Assembly: GCA_003155465.1 (NCBI GenBank)
Contig: PMCR01000186.1
Span: 1-13,443 of the forward strand
Direction of reading: 5' to 3'
DNA length: 13,443 nt
Source of the DNA: Myxococcales bacterium
Lineage (GTDB): Bacteria; Myxococcota; Polyangia; Fen-1088
Both the position numbers and the translations under genes were made by a program. Numbering within the stretch: position 1 is the stretch's first letter; every line of letters begins with the position of its first letter. Positions 7,426 to 12,904 of the stretch are shown here, piece after piece. The notes beneath the pieces are model-generated. The model saw only the letters and a list, made by a program, of their open reading frames with translations, had not been told where the DNA came from and made no database searches.

Positions 7426-7742
7426 AACGAGCCCATTGGGATTCGGAGGAGGAGCCGGCGCGGCCCGGGCAAGGGAAAGACCGTCAGTGGTCGTCATCAC
7501 GGCCAAGCCCCGGTGGCGGGGTCGCTGAGTCAGGTCCAAGAATCATTCTTAAATGACAGCCCGAGAACTGCCGGGGCTTCGGGCAGCAGGGGAAACGAGC
7601 CCAGTTTCCTCCATGCCTATACCTGGCGCCTGCCATGCGAGGAGCGACGAGTGCCCATACTCGACGTATGCAACCGAGGAGCAACGACGCAGGGTGGGAT
7701 GCATGGATGGCCCCAACCTGGCCAGAATTGTGACTGGAGACA
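7426..7742. other. Convergent intergenic spacer with several small hairpins, no gene
   Basis: These 317 bases lie between the plus-strand pyrophosphohydrolase and the minus-strand collar operon, so both transcripts end here. I see no convincing coding frame. Inverted repeats include CCCCG/CGGGG with a tetraloop (7508-7521), CTGCC/GGCAG (7568-7586) and CGACGAGT/ACTCGACG with one A-A mismatch (7645-7666). A 13-base direct repeat (cgaggagcgacga at 7638-7650, one mismatch at 7675-7687) partly overlaps the last hairpin. None has a U run in either direction, so they are not clear intrinsic terminators. The set could be a structured RNA or merely termination-related structure. Confidence 0.4.
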
Positions 7743-8273
7743 CTAGGGGTGCGACGGGAATATGCCCTGTAGGGCGATGCAGAAATTGAGGCCCAGATAG
7801 GGCGGCATGTTGTTGTGAGGCTGACTGCCGCCCGACACGCCCACTCCCTGATCCGACATGGCGACTGACGGCGCGCTGGTCTGGTAGCCAGACGAAATTG
7901 CCCGCGCCTGTGAGGCACCGAACACATGGTTGGCTGGGCTGTTCGATCCGCCGGACGAGGTGTTGACCGCGACCGCATGGTTGTGCGCGGGTAACTGATT
8001 GCTGGTCAGGGTCACACTGGTCTCACCGCCGGTCTCACCAAGCACCCTATCCGACAGCCCAGCACCCTGACCGAATCCGAGGGGGGCCGCGTCTTGCAGG
8101 TTGGGCAGGGCAAAGTTGGTCGTGCCGTTGCCCCCGTATGTGGTCCCGAGCAGCGCGAACAAGGCGGTGTTTTGTGCAATGGACAAGATACTACCGTTGC
8201 ACAGAGCCCAACCCGTCGGTGCGAAATTGCACGCGAACATCCTGATCTCGGCTAGGAACGGAGAATCTGCCAT
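7743..8273 (-). CDS. Phage tail-collar-like protein (Mdp type), third of three
   Basis: This 176-aa protein has the layout of the microcystin-dependent protein/tail-collar family. An N-terminal collar domain (about residues 5-65) shows FLAEIRMFACNFAPTGWALC, then QNTALFALLGTTYGGNG and TTNFALPNLQDAAPLGFGQG. A variable Gly/Ser/Thr-rich middle contains LPAHNHA, and the C-terminus is a conserved strand block, NMPPYLGLNFCIALQGIFP. Related domains sit at the tips or collars of phage tail fibres and in beta-rich trimeric surface proteins; the bacterial chromosomal copies have no settled role. The middle probably forms the variable tip. The ATG is preceded by GAGG overlapping the TGA stop of the gene before it, with a 9-base gap, so the genes are one operon. 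No signal peptide is present. Confidence 0.9.
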   Translation of the reverse strand: MADSPFLAEIRMFACNFAPTGWALCNGSILSIAQNTALFALLGTTYGGNGTTNFALPNLQDAAPLGFGQGAGLSDRVLGETGGETSVTLTSNQLPAHNHAVAVNTSSGGSNSPANHVFGASQARAISSGYQTSAPSVAMSDQGVGVSGGSQPHNNMPPYLGLNFCIALQGIFPSHP

Positions 8274-8282
8274 GGGACGACC

Positions 8283-8789
8283 TCACGGTTGCGACGGGAA
8301 AACACCTTGCAAGGCGATGCAGAAATTGATGACCAAATAGGGCGGCATGTTTTCGTGACCCTGGCCACCGCCAGCGTCCGCCACGGCGTCAGACGCCATC
8401 GGCGCAAGGGTGCCTCCCGGAGCCGCATAGGCATGGGCGGTACTCTGCTTGCCCCATGAATGGCCCGCCGGCGAAGCATCATTGCCTGCATCCACCGCTG
8501 CCTGCGCGACGTGAGCGTGTTCCGGCATCTCGGCGACGGTGAGCGCGTGCGTGGCTTCGCCCGCGGACTGTCCCTGCACAATACTTTGCCCGAAATGGAC
8601 AGGTGCGCGTCCCTGCAGGTTGGGCAGCGCGAAGGTCGTTTGCCCGTTACCGCCGTACATGGTCCCGAGCAGGGAAAATAGCGCCTGGTTCTGATTGATG
8701 GGCAGGAGTTGGCCGTCGCATTGAGCCCAGCCCAGCGGAGGAAAGTTGAAGGCCATCATCGTGATCTGACCAAGGTACGGGGTGGACAT
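8283..8789 (-). CDS. Phage tail-collar-like protein (Mdp type), second of three
   Basis: The protein is 168 aa when started at the ATG at 8789 (MSTPYLGQITMMAFNFPPLG), which aligns with the start of its neighbours. The frame is open for 60 codons further upstream, but that part lies inside the preceding gene and looks unlike protein. The collar domain contains GWAQCDGQLLPINQNQALF, SLLGTMYGGNGQTTFALPNL and GRAPVHFGQS. The middle is the most divergent of the trio, with MPEHAHVAQ. The end (NMPPYLVINFCIALQGVFPS) is nearly identical to that of the third gene. GAGG overlaps the TGA of the upstream gene, eight bases before this start region. It is probably made together with its neighbours, perhaps to build a mixed or alternative trimeric fibre (inference). 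No export signal is visible. Confidence 0.9.
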   Translation of the reverse strand: MSTPYLGQITMMAFNFPPLGWAQCDGQLLPINQNQALFSLLGTMYGGNGQTTFALPNLQGRAPVHFGQSIVQGQSAGEATHALTVAEMPEHAHVAQAAVDAGNDASPAGHSWGKQSTAHAYAAPGGTLAPMASDAVADAGGGQGHENMPPYLVINFCIALQGVFPSQP

Positions 8790-8797
8790 GCTGTGCC

Positions 8798-9313
8798 TCA
8801 GTTTCGCGGGGGGAAGACGCCAAAGAGAGATATGATGAAGTTCACGCAAAGGAACGGCATCATGTTGTCGTGCGCCTGAGGCGAAGCGGCTCCCGTCGAC
8901 GCAAGCGAGCCCGGGTTCATCGTCCCGTCGGATGAGTTGGCATAGATGAGGGCATCCGACTGGGCCCAAACGTGCCCCGCTGGATCGGTCTGGTCACCCG
9001 CAGCGTCCACCGCGTTAAGCGCGTGAGTGTGCCCCGGGAGCCGGGTGGCAGCCAGGGTGACGGTCTCGGTGCCCCCGCTTTGTCCCATGACACCGGTGAG
9101 ACCACCGCCAGTGCCCTGGTGCACCGGCACCCTGCCGCGCAGGTCGGGTAGGGCGAAAGTGGTCTGACCGTTGCCGCCGTAGGTTGTGCCAAGCAGAGCA
9201 AATAGCGCTGTATTTTGCGAGATGGCGAGAAGGCTGCCATCGCAGAAATTCCATCCCTGCGGCGCAAAGTTTCCAGCGAAGAGCCGGATCTCTCCCACGT
9301 ACGGGTTGCTCAT
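8798..9313 (-). CDS. Phage tail-collar-like protein (Mdp type), first of three
   Basis: This 171-aa protein leads the operon. The collar domain shows PYVGEIRLFAGNFAPQGWNF, CDGSLLAISQNTALFALLGT and GNGQTTFALPDLRGRVPVHQ. The middle contains LPGHTHALNAVDAAGD, and the C-terminal block is NMMPFLCVNFIISLFGVFPP. The family is well recognised in bacterial genomes, where two or three copies often occur in tandem, but its role outside phages is unclear. There is no signal peptide, so any surface location would need lysis or a dedicated machine. No Shine-Dalgarno sequence is visible. Instead a TTGACG/TAGCAT promoter places its -10 seven bases before the ATG, consistent with a leaderless transcript. The gene is divergent from the Tat lipoprotein at 9412, with 98 bases between starts. 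Confidence 0.92.
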   Translation of the reverse strand: MSNPYVGEIRLFAGNFAPQGWNFCDGSLLAISQNTALFALLGTTYGGNGQTTFALPDLRGRVPVHQGTGGGLTGVMGQSGGTETVTLAATRLPGHTHALNAVDAAGDQTDPAGHVWAQSDALIYANSSDGTMNPGSLASTGAASPQAHDNMMPFLCVNFIISLFGVFPPRN

Positions 9314-9320
9314 GCTTGCG

Positions 9321-9350
9321 ATGCTATTCCATCTGTCCCGGCAGCGTCAA
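9321..9350 (-). promoter_or_regulatory. Candidate promoter of the collar operon, possibly leaderless
   Basis: On the minus strand TTGACG (9350-9345), an 18-bp spacer and TAGCAT (9326-9321) match the consensus hexamers at five and four positions. Only seven bases separate the -10 from the ATG at 9313, so transcription would begin at or next to the start codon. No ribosome-binding site is present. Confidence 0.42.
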
Positions 9351-9371
9351 CGAAAGTGATTGCGTGACAGG

Positions 9372-9400
9372 TTGTAGCGGTGGACCTCGTTTGATAGACT
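9372..9400 (+). promoter_or_regulatory. Candidate promoter of the Tat lipoprotein gene, short leader
   Basis: TTGTAG (9372-9377), a 17-bp spacer and TAGACT (9395-9400) stand 11 bases before the ATG at 9412. There is no Shine-Dalgarno. The -35 is poor (TTG only), but the -10 repeats the hexamer before the sigma gene. It lies back to back with the collar operon promoter. Confidence 0.33.
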
Positions 9401-9411
9401 GAAATGCAATC

Positions 9412-9888
9412 ATGCACGGCATATCCCGGCGACGGTTCTGCGCTTGCGCTGCTTTTGGCGGACTCTACTTGGGCGTGGCGGGCTGCGCTCCGGACAAGCG
9501 TAGGGGCGGGCAGGGAGGCCGAGATCTTCCCTTCGAGGTTCCCAGCCAAGCGCTGACCAGCGTCGAGTACGGCTTGACCATGGCTGCCTTTCGCGCGCAG
9601 CTAGGAACCACTTTCAACCTGCGTGCACCGGCTGGTGGCTCGCTCGATCTCAAGCTGATCGCCGTCGACGATCTTGGCCCGGCAATCACCCAGCCGGTCG
9701 CGCGCGGGGAGTCCTTCAATTGCCACTTTCGCCCTGCTGGCGCCGCCACTTTGCCCCAGGATATCTACCGGATGAACCATGCCGTGCTGGGGACGTTTTC
9801 CATCTTCGTGGTTCCCCAGACCGCTCCTGACCCGGCAACCGGGGCCGCCCTGCCCCCGGAGTATGTGGCCAGTTTCAATCGCGTGTAG
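9412..9888 (+). CDS. Tat-exported lipoprotein with DUF6916-like domain, 158 aa
   Basis: The N-terminus combines a twin-arginine motif (SRRRFCA, residues 5-11) with a lipobox, VAGC, ending at Cys25. That predicts export in folded form by the Tat pathway followed by lipid anchoring. After a basic/Gly linker, residues about 50-158 form a small beta-rich domain: AAFRAQLGTTFNLRAP, SLDLKLIAVDDL, ESFNCHFRPAG, then LPQDIYRMNHAVLGTFSIFV and the terminal YVASFNRV. I recall this pattern as the DUF6916 family, but only by motif. The protein encoded on the other strand at 9890-10180 is a clear paralogue without a signal. The stop lies one base from that gene's stop. The gene is divergent from the collar operon and shares its promoter region, suggesting coordinated use. 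Function is unknown. Confidence 0.82.
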   Translation: MHGISRRRFCACAAFGGLYLGVAGCAPDKRRGGQGGRDLPFEVPSQALTSVEYGLTMAAFRAQLGTTFNLRAPAGGSLDLKLIAVDDLGPAITQPVARGESFNCHFRPAGAATLPQDIYRMNHAVLGTFSIFVVPQTAPDPATGAALPPEYVASFNRV

Positions 9889-9907
9889 GTTAAGGCATGC
9901 GATTGAA
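9874..9907. repeat. 12-bp inverted repeat spanning the two convergent stop codons
   Basis: TTCAATCGCGTG (9874-9885) and CATGCGATTGAA (9896-9907) pair at 11 of 12 positions; the exception is a G-T pair in the plus-strand RNA. The 10-base loop holds both stop codons. The arms encode the shared ending FNR of the two paralogues, read from opposite strands. A bidirectional terminator role is possible, though there is no U run. Confidence 0.6.
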
Positions 9908-10180
9908 CACGGCCTCGTAGGACGTGTTGGTGGCGCTCTGGCCGATCGGGCAGATGAAAAGGTCGAAGCGGCCCAGTGTCCCGTGTTCAAAGGGATAGGT
10001 GGCTTGCGGTAGGACCGGCTGGCGCGGACCTGCGAAAACCAGCGAGAAAGGGTTGCCGGTGGGCGAGCGACTGCGGGCCGCGGTCAAGGCCAGCTCGACC
10101 GCTCGGTCAGCGGCGGCTTGCACCCGGAAGGATGTGCCAACCAGAGGGGTGAATGTCTGCAGCGTGAAGGGATCTAGCAT
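9890..10180 (-). CDS. Unexported DUF6916-like protein, about 96 aa
   Basis: This small protein has no signal peptide. Its pattern parallels the lipoprotein at 9412: TFTPLVGTSFRVQ, an EL.L strand, NPFSLVFAGP, VLPQATYPFEHGTLGRFDLF, and the terminal YEAVFNRMP. The domain therefore exists in the window in an exported and a cytoplasmic form. I chose ATG 10180 because MLDPFTLQTF resembles the usual start of the family. A GTG at 10189 would add three residues, and neither has a well-spaced ribosome-binding site (GGAG sits only three bases before the ATG). The start overlaps the end of the GNAT gene by seven bases (ATGCTAG), so the two are cotranscribed and probably translationally coupled. No catalytic residues are evident, which suggests a structural or binding role. 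Confidence 0.8.
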   Translation of the reverse strand: MLDPFTLQTFTPLVGTSFRVQAAADRAVELALTAARSRSPTGNPFSLVFAGPRQPVLPQATYPFEHGTLGRFDLFICPIGQSATNTSYEAVFNRMP

Positions 10181-10674
10181 GGGCTCCACCGCATGGTGAT
10201 GTACATGGAATCTTCGTCAATGGCCACAAATCCGAGCCGTACGTAGAGAGAGTGTGCGCGGTTGCTGCGGGCGACGCGAAGGCCAACTGGCCGCTGGGAC
10301 CTTCGCCCCTCGTCGAGGAGAGTTCCGAGCAGGGCCGTGCCCACGCCCTGGCCCCGCTGCTCAGGCAGAAGAGAAATGTCGACCAGATGGATCTCGTTAC
10401 CCGACCGATCGACCAGCATGCGCCCGATCGCTCGCCCCCCCGTCTCGATGATCAAGTGCTCGACCCGGGGAAACTGCATCGCATAGGCCTGCTGCTGGGT
10501 TCGCGCCTGGGTTCGCAGGAAAGCCTCCTGCGCCACCGCCGGCCATCCCCACAACGCCACTTCCTCTTTGCGCGTGCTGGAATACAACGCGATCAGAAAG
10601 GCTTCGTCAGATGACGTGGCATCTCGCAGATTGAGCGACAAAGGATTGCCCACACTTTGATTGACCCGCGCCAA
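10174..10674 (-). CDS. GNAT-family N-acetyltransferase
   Basis: This 166-aa protein carries the acetyl-CoA-binding motif of the GNAT superfamily: strand HLVDISLLPEQ (residues 97-107), then RGQGVGTALL (residues 108-117, the Q/R-x-x-G-x-G/A loop). A typical C-terminal GLRVARSNRAHSLYVRLGFV segment (131-150) follows. The N-terminus has the usual LRDATSSDEAFLIALYSSTR. The acceptor substrate cannot be deduced. It may be a small molecule, or a protein N-terminus or lysine, perhaps on the adjacent products. The TTG at 10674 is the longest start. A GTG at 10653 or a later TTG would still keep the whole domain, and none has a Shine-Dalgarno sequence, so the start is uncertain. It overlaps the DUF6916-like gene downstream and is divergent from the secreted protein at 10701 with only 26 bases between. 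Confidence 0.88.
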   Translation of the reverse strand: MARVNQSVGNPLSLNLRDATSSDEAFLIALYSSTRKEEVALWGWPAVAQEAFLRTQARTQQQAYAMQFPRVEHLIIETGGRAIGRMLVDRSGNEIHLVDISLLPEQRGQGVGTALLGTLLDEGRRSQRPVGLRVARSNRAHSLYVRLGFVAIDEDSMYITMRWSPC

Positions 10675-10690
10675 CCTATCACGCTATCGT
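10661..10690 (+). promoter_or_regulatory. Candidate promoter of the MYXO-CTERM-like gene
   Basis: TTGACC (10661-10666) matches the -35 consensus at five positions. An 18-bp spacer leads to a weaker TATCGT (10685-10690), ten bases before the ATG at 10701. The -35 would lie inside the GNAT gene if that starts at 10674, a mild hint that GNAT starts further in. Confidence 0.33.
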
Positions 10691-10700
10691 CTTCATCCAA

Positions 10701-12062
10701 ATGACCAAGGTCGGGATGAGCGTGTTGAAGCTGATTGCCTTGCTTGCGGCCATGTGCCTGGGCGCGGGAACGGCGCTTGCCACTGCGGCCACCGGCCCAG
10801 GGGACACGAGCGGCACGGCCATCGACATCAACGCCTCCGGCCTACCCTACACGAGCCCAACAAGCTCGACCTGTGGCATGAGCGACGATTTCACCAACGG
10901 TAGCAGCGGCGGCAGTGGCGGTGGCAGCCCCTGTTCCGATCTCCCTGGCTCCTACAATGGGCCTGACATTTTCTATCAGATCACACTCGGGGACGGGAAC
11001 CACGTCTCATTCTCCACCCAAGATTCGACGGGTGATCTGGCTCTCTTCCTGGTGAACGCGAACATGAGCACCTGCGCAGCAACTTCCGTCGACGTCAAGG
11101 GGGTGGCGGACGAGGAGATCACTTTCCCGTACACCTATCCCGCGGGCACCTACTACTTGATTGTGGATTCCGTCACCCCCGGGGATTGCGGAGCATATAC
11201 GCTCCTAGTGACGGGCAATCTCGGGGCAGTGGACGGCGGCGTGTCCCCGGCCGACAGCGGAATTCCGATTGAGCTGGACGCGGGTACAGTCGATGTGGCC
11301 GAAGATGAGGCGGGTAGTGCGGGCGCCGACGGTCCCTCTGCCGTCGATGCGCCCACCTCCGAAACCGGGACTCCGGTTGGCGCAGACGCGGCTGGCGACG
11401 TTGGATCTGGCGCGGCGGGCGGGAGCAGCGGTGCGGGGGGCGCGGTCGGCGGGAGCAGCGGTGCGGGGGGCGGGATCGTGCCTCCCCCCTGGTGGCCTAC
11501 AGGCGGAACCGGCGGTCCCACCGGAAGTGGCGGAGGAACGCCCTCTCCCGGCCCGGACGCGGGCGCACTCGACGCAGCCGGGGGCGGCTCGGGCGGGGCC
11601 GGTGGCGGCGTGGGTGGAAATGGTGGCGTCGGCGGGCTGTCAGGCACGGGTGGGACCGATGCAGGGCTGGGCGGCACGCCAGGCGTCGGCGCAACCGGCG
11701 GCGCGGGTGGCGCCCTTGATGCCGGTGGAACCGGCGGTTTTGCTGGCCCGGACGCATCCCCGCTGTCCGACGCCGTACGCGCAGATGCGCCCCACGGCGC
11801 TGACGCCACAAGTGGCGCGTTCGAGGCCGGTGCCAATGACGGCCTCGCGCGCCTCGACAATGCGCTGCCTTTCGATGCACATGGTGGGCCGTCGAGTGAC
11901 GCGACCGCCTCCGACGGTCACGCCGAAAAGCCAGCGGTGTCGGGCAGCAGCGGCTGCAAGTGTGACACCGGCCGCAGCAGCAACCGGACAGGCAACTTTG
12001 CCGGCGGGGCGCTATTGCTGGGCGCGCTTCTGCTTCGCAGATTGCGCCGCAGGCATTCCTAG
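10701..12062 (+). CDS. Secreted PPC-like protein with Gly-rich stalk and MYXO-CTERM-like anchor, 453 aa
   Basis: A signal peptide (MSVLKLIALLAAMCLGAG, then TALA) is followed at about residues 33-174 by a beta-sandwich resembling the bacterial pre-peptidase C-terminal (PPC) domain: DTSGTAIDINASGLPY, PDIFYQITLGDGNHVSFST, DLALFLVNANMSTC, YPAGTYYLIVDSVTPGDCGA, YTLLVTG. Four Cys (58, 78, 125, 163) could form two disulfides. Residues about 175-415 are Gly/Asp/Ala-rich low complexity, including a perfect ten-residue duplication. The last 37 residues have SGCKC (Cys419, Cys421), a hydrophobic helix (FAGGALLLGALLL) and an Arg-rich end (RRLRRRHS), the pattern of myxobacterial C-terminal sorting signals, which lead to cleavage and surface attachment. 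ATG 10701 has a short-leader promoter. ATG 10716, with AAGG five bases before it, is an alternative and gives an equally good signal peptide. No enzymatic domain is present; the protein is probably a surface adhesin or ligand binder. Confidence 0.85.
   Translation: MTKVGMSVLKLIALLAAMCLGAGTALATAATGPGDTSGTAIDINASGLPYTSPTSSTCGMSDDFTNGSSGGSGGGSPCSDLPGSYNGPDIFYQITLGDGNHVSFSTQDSTGDLALFLVNANMSTCAATSVDVKGVADEEITFPYTYPAGTYYLIVDSVTPGDCGAYTLLVTGNLGAVDGGVSPADSGIPIELDAGTVDVAEDEAGSAGADGPSAVDAPTSETGTPVGADAAGDVGSGAAGGSSGAGGAVGGSSGAGGGIVPPPWWPTGGTGGPTGSGGGTPSPGPDAGALDAAGGGSGGAGGGVGGNGGVGGLSGTGGTDAGLGGTPGVGATGGAGGALDAGGTGGFAGPDASPLSDAVRADAPHGADATSGAFEAGANDGLARLDNALPFDAHGGPSSDATASDGHAEKPAVSGSSGCKCDTGRSSNRTGNFAGGALLLGALLLRRLRRRHS
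11411..11470 (+). repeat. Tandem 30-bp duplication in the Gly-rich stalk
   Basis: The 30-bp units 11411-11440 and 11441-11470 differ at two bases and encode the decapeptide AAGGSSGAGG followed by AVGGSSGAGG. This looks like a recent slippage expansion and a likely length-variable site. Confidence 0.85.
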
Positions 12063-12067
12063 AGCGC

Positions 12068-12127
12068 ATTATTCAACACAACCGGATTGCCAACGGCCAT
12101 ACCGACTGGGTGCCGCTGGTGAATAAT
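12068..12127. repeat. Widely spaced AT-rich inverted repeat after the secreted-protein gene
   Basis: ATTATTCA (12068-12075) and TGAATAAT (12120-12127) are perfect inverted repeats with 44 bases between, unusually AT-rich for this region. They lie between the end of the plus-strand gene at 12062 and the end of the minus-strand pseudogene. They could bracket a terminator structure or mark a small insertion; neither is demonstrated. Confidence 0.35.
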
Positions 12128-12172
12128 TCGGGCTAGCCGGCAGCGCGGGAAAGCGCTGGATCGCGGCTGAAC

Positions 12173-12676
12173 TCAGCCGTGCGCTGGCGGCTCGCCGTCG
12201 AGCGGGTGGGGAACCACCTCGTCGCGGGTCGGCAGCAGGTGCTCCAACCCGTGCTTGCGCATACGATAGTGCAGGGTCGAACGGTTGATGCCGAGCGAGC
12301 GCGAAGCGTGGGCGATGTTGCCCTGGGTCCGTTCCACCGCCCAGATGATCTCGCTGCGCTCTTGCTCGGACGGACGCCGATAGAGTGAGCGTCCGCCTTC
12401 ACTCGAAGGCCCACTGCTGCCCTCGGCCAGGGCACCGAGGGGAGTCCCGCTTGACGGGGTCATGCCTAGAGCGCCGAACGAAATCTAGATCAGCAACGGT
12501 CAAGGTCGGCCCGGACACCAGGATCATGGCGCGCTCGATGACGTTCTCCAGCTCGCGCACATTGCCAGGCCAGGGATATTCACCCGCACAAAGGGACGGT
12601 TCTCATGCGGGCTGTTGATGTGGATGGCGCGCGCCACGATCTCCTTGCCAGTGCCTGCAAGAGCCGCCCCTGTCAT
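12173..12676 (-). pseudogene. Remnant of a sigma-54-dependent (NtrC-family) activator
   Basis: Three pieces of one activator lie in order on the minus strand in three frames. Piece one (12676 to about 12580) has a damaged Walker A region, ALAGTGKEIVARAIHINSP, followed by NRPFVRVN. Piece two (12581-12480) has EYPWPGNVRELENVIERAMI, the C-terminal end of the AAA+ domain. Piece three (up to 12463, ending at the TGA at 12173) is a Fis-type helix-turn-helix, ERSEIIWAVERTQGNIAHAS followed by LGINRSTLHYRMRKHG. The join between pieces one and two drops roughly 160-180 residues, including the GAFTGA loop that contacts sigma-54, Walker B and the arginine fingers, and it changes frame. A second small frameshift near 12480 separates piece two from three. 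The N-terminal sensor domain is absent. ATPase-driven activation is impossible. A free 96-aa Fis-like DNA-binding protein from ATG 12463 remains conceivable. Confidence 0.85.
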
Positions 12677-12691
12677 GGAAACCGCGGTGTT

Positions 12692-12904
12692 CTACTGGGC
12701 GTTTGGCCCCACCCATCTCGCGAGCAAAAGTATTACGACAACAGCCAGCACCGCCATCAGGAGCATGATGCCGATTGCCCGGTTGTGGGGTGCGTTGCAC
12801 GAGCCCGGGTTCCAATCTTGGGTCGGGATGGAAGCCCAGCGCCCTGTTGACCCCGGCGCGTGGTTCGTGCCAGAAACTGTGATCCCATGATCAAATACGC
12901 GCAT
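12692..12904 (-). CDS. Possible small single-pass membrane protein, 70 aa
   Basis: From an ATG at 12904 the frame encodes a polar N-terminal half (SGTNHAPGSTGRWASIPTQD, then NPGSCNAPHNRA) and a strongly hydrophobic helix, IGIMLLMAVLAVVVILLLA, ending RWVGPNAQ. The helix is convincing as a membrane segment and would put a short tail at the C-terminus. There are doubts: the proposed start overlaps the divergent carboxykinase gene by 18 bases, no ribosome-binding site is evident, and the neighbouring DNA is a decayed gene. It could be a real tail-anchored peptide or the surviving end of a larger lost protein. The frame continues upstream through the carboxykinase gene, but that part is a shadow. 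No family recognised. Confidence 0.35.
   Translation of the reverse strand: MRVFDHGITVSGTNHAPGSTGRWASIPTQDWNPGSCNAPHNRAIGIMLLMAVLAVVVILLLARWVGPNAQ

Noticed and set aside
8790..8969. 60-residue N-terminal extension of the second collar protein
   Set aside because: It overlaps the preceding collar gene out of frame; the ATG at 8789 has a GAGG site and aligns with the paralogues.
7743..9313. Prophage or contractile injection particle
   Set aside because: Only collar-like proteins are present. No sheath, tube, baseplate, spike, capsid, terminase, lysis gene or integrase was seen in the window.
11153..11860. 235-aa minus-strand Pro/Ala-rich frame
   Set aside because: Reverse complement of the Gly/Asp-rich stalk; composition is fully explained by the plus-strand repeats.
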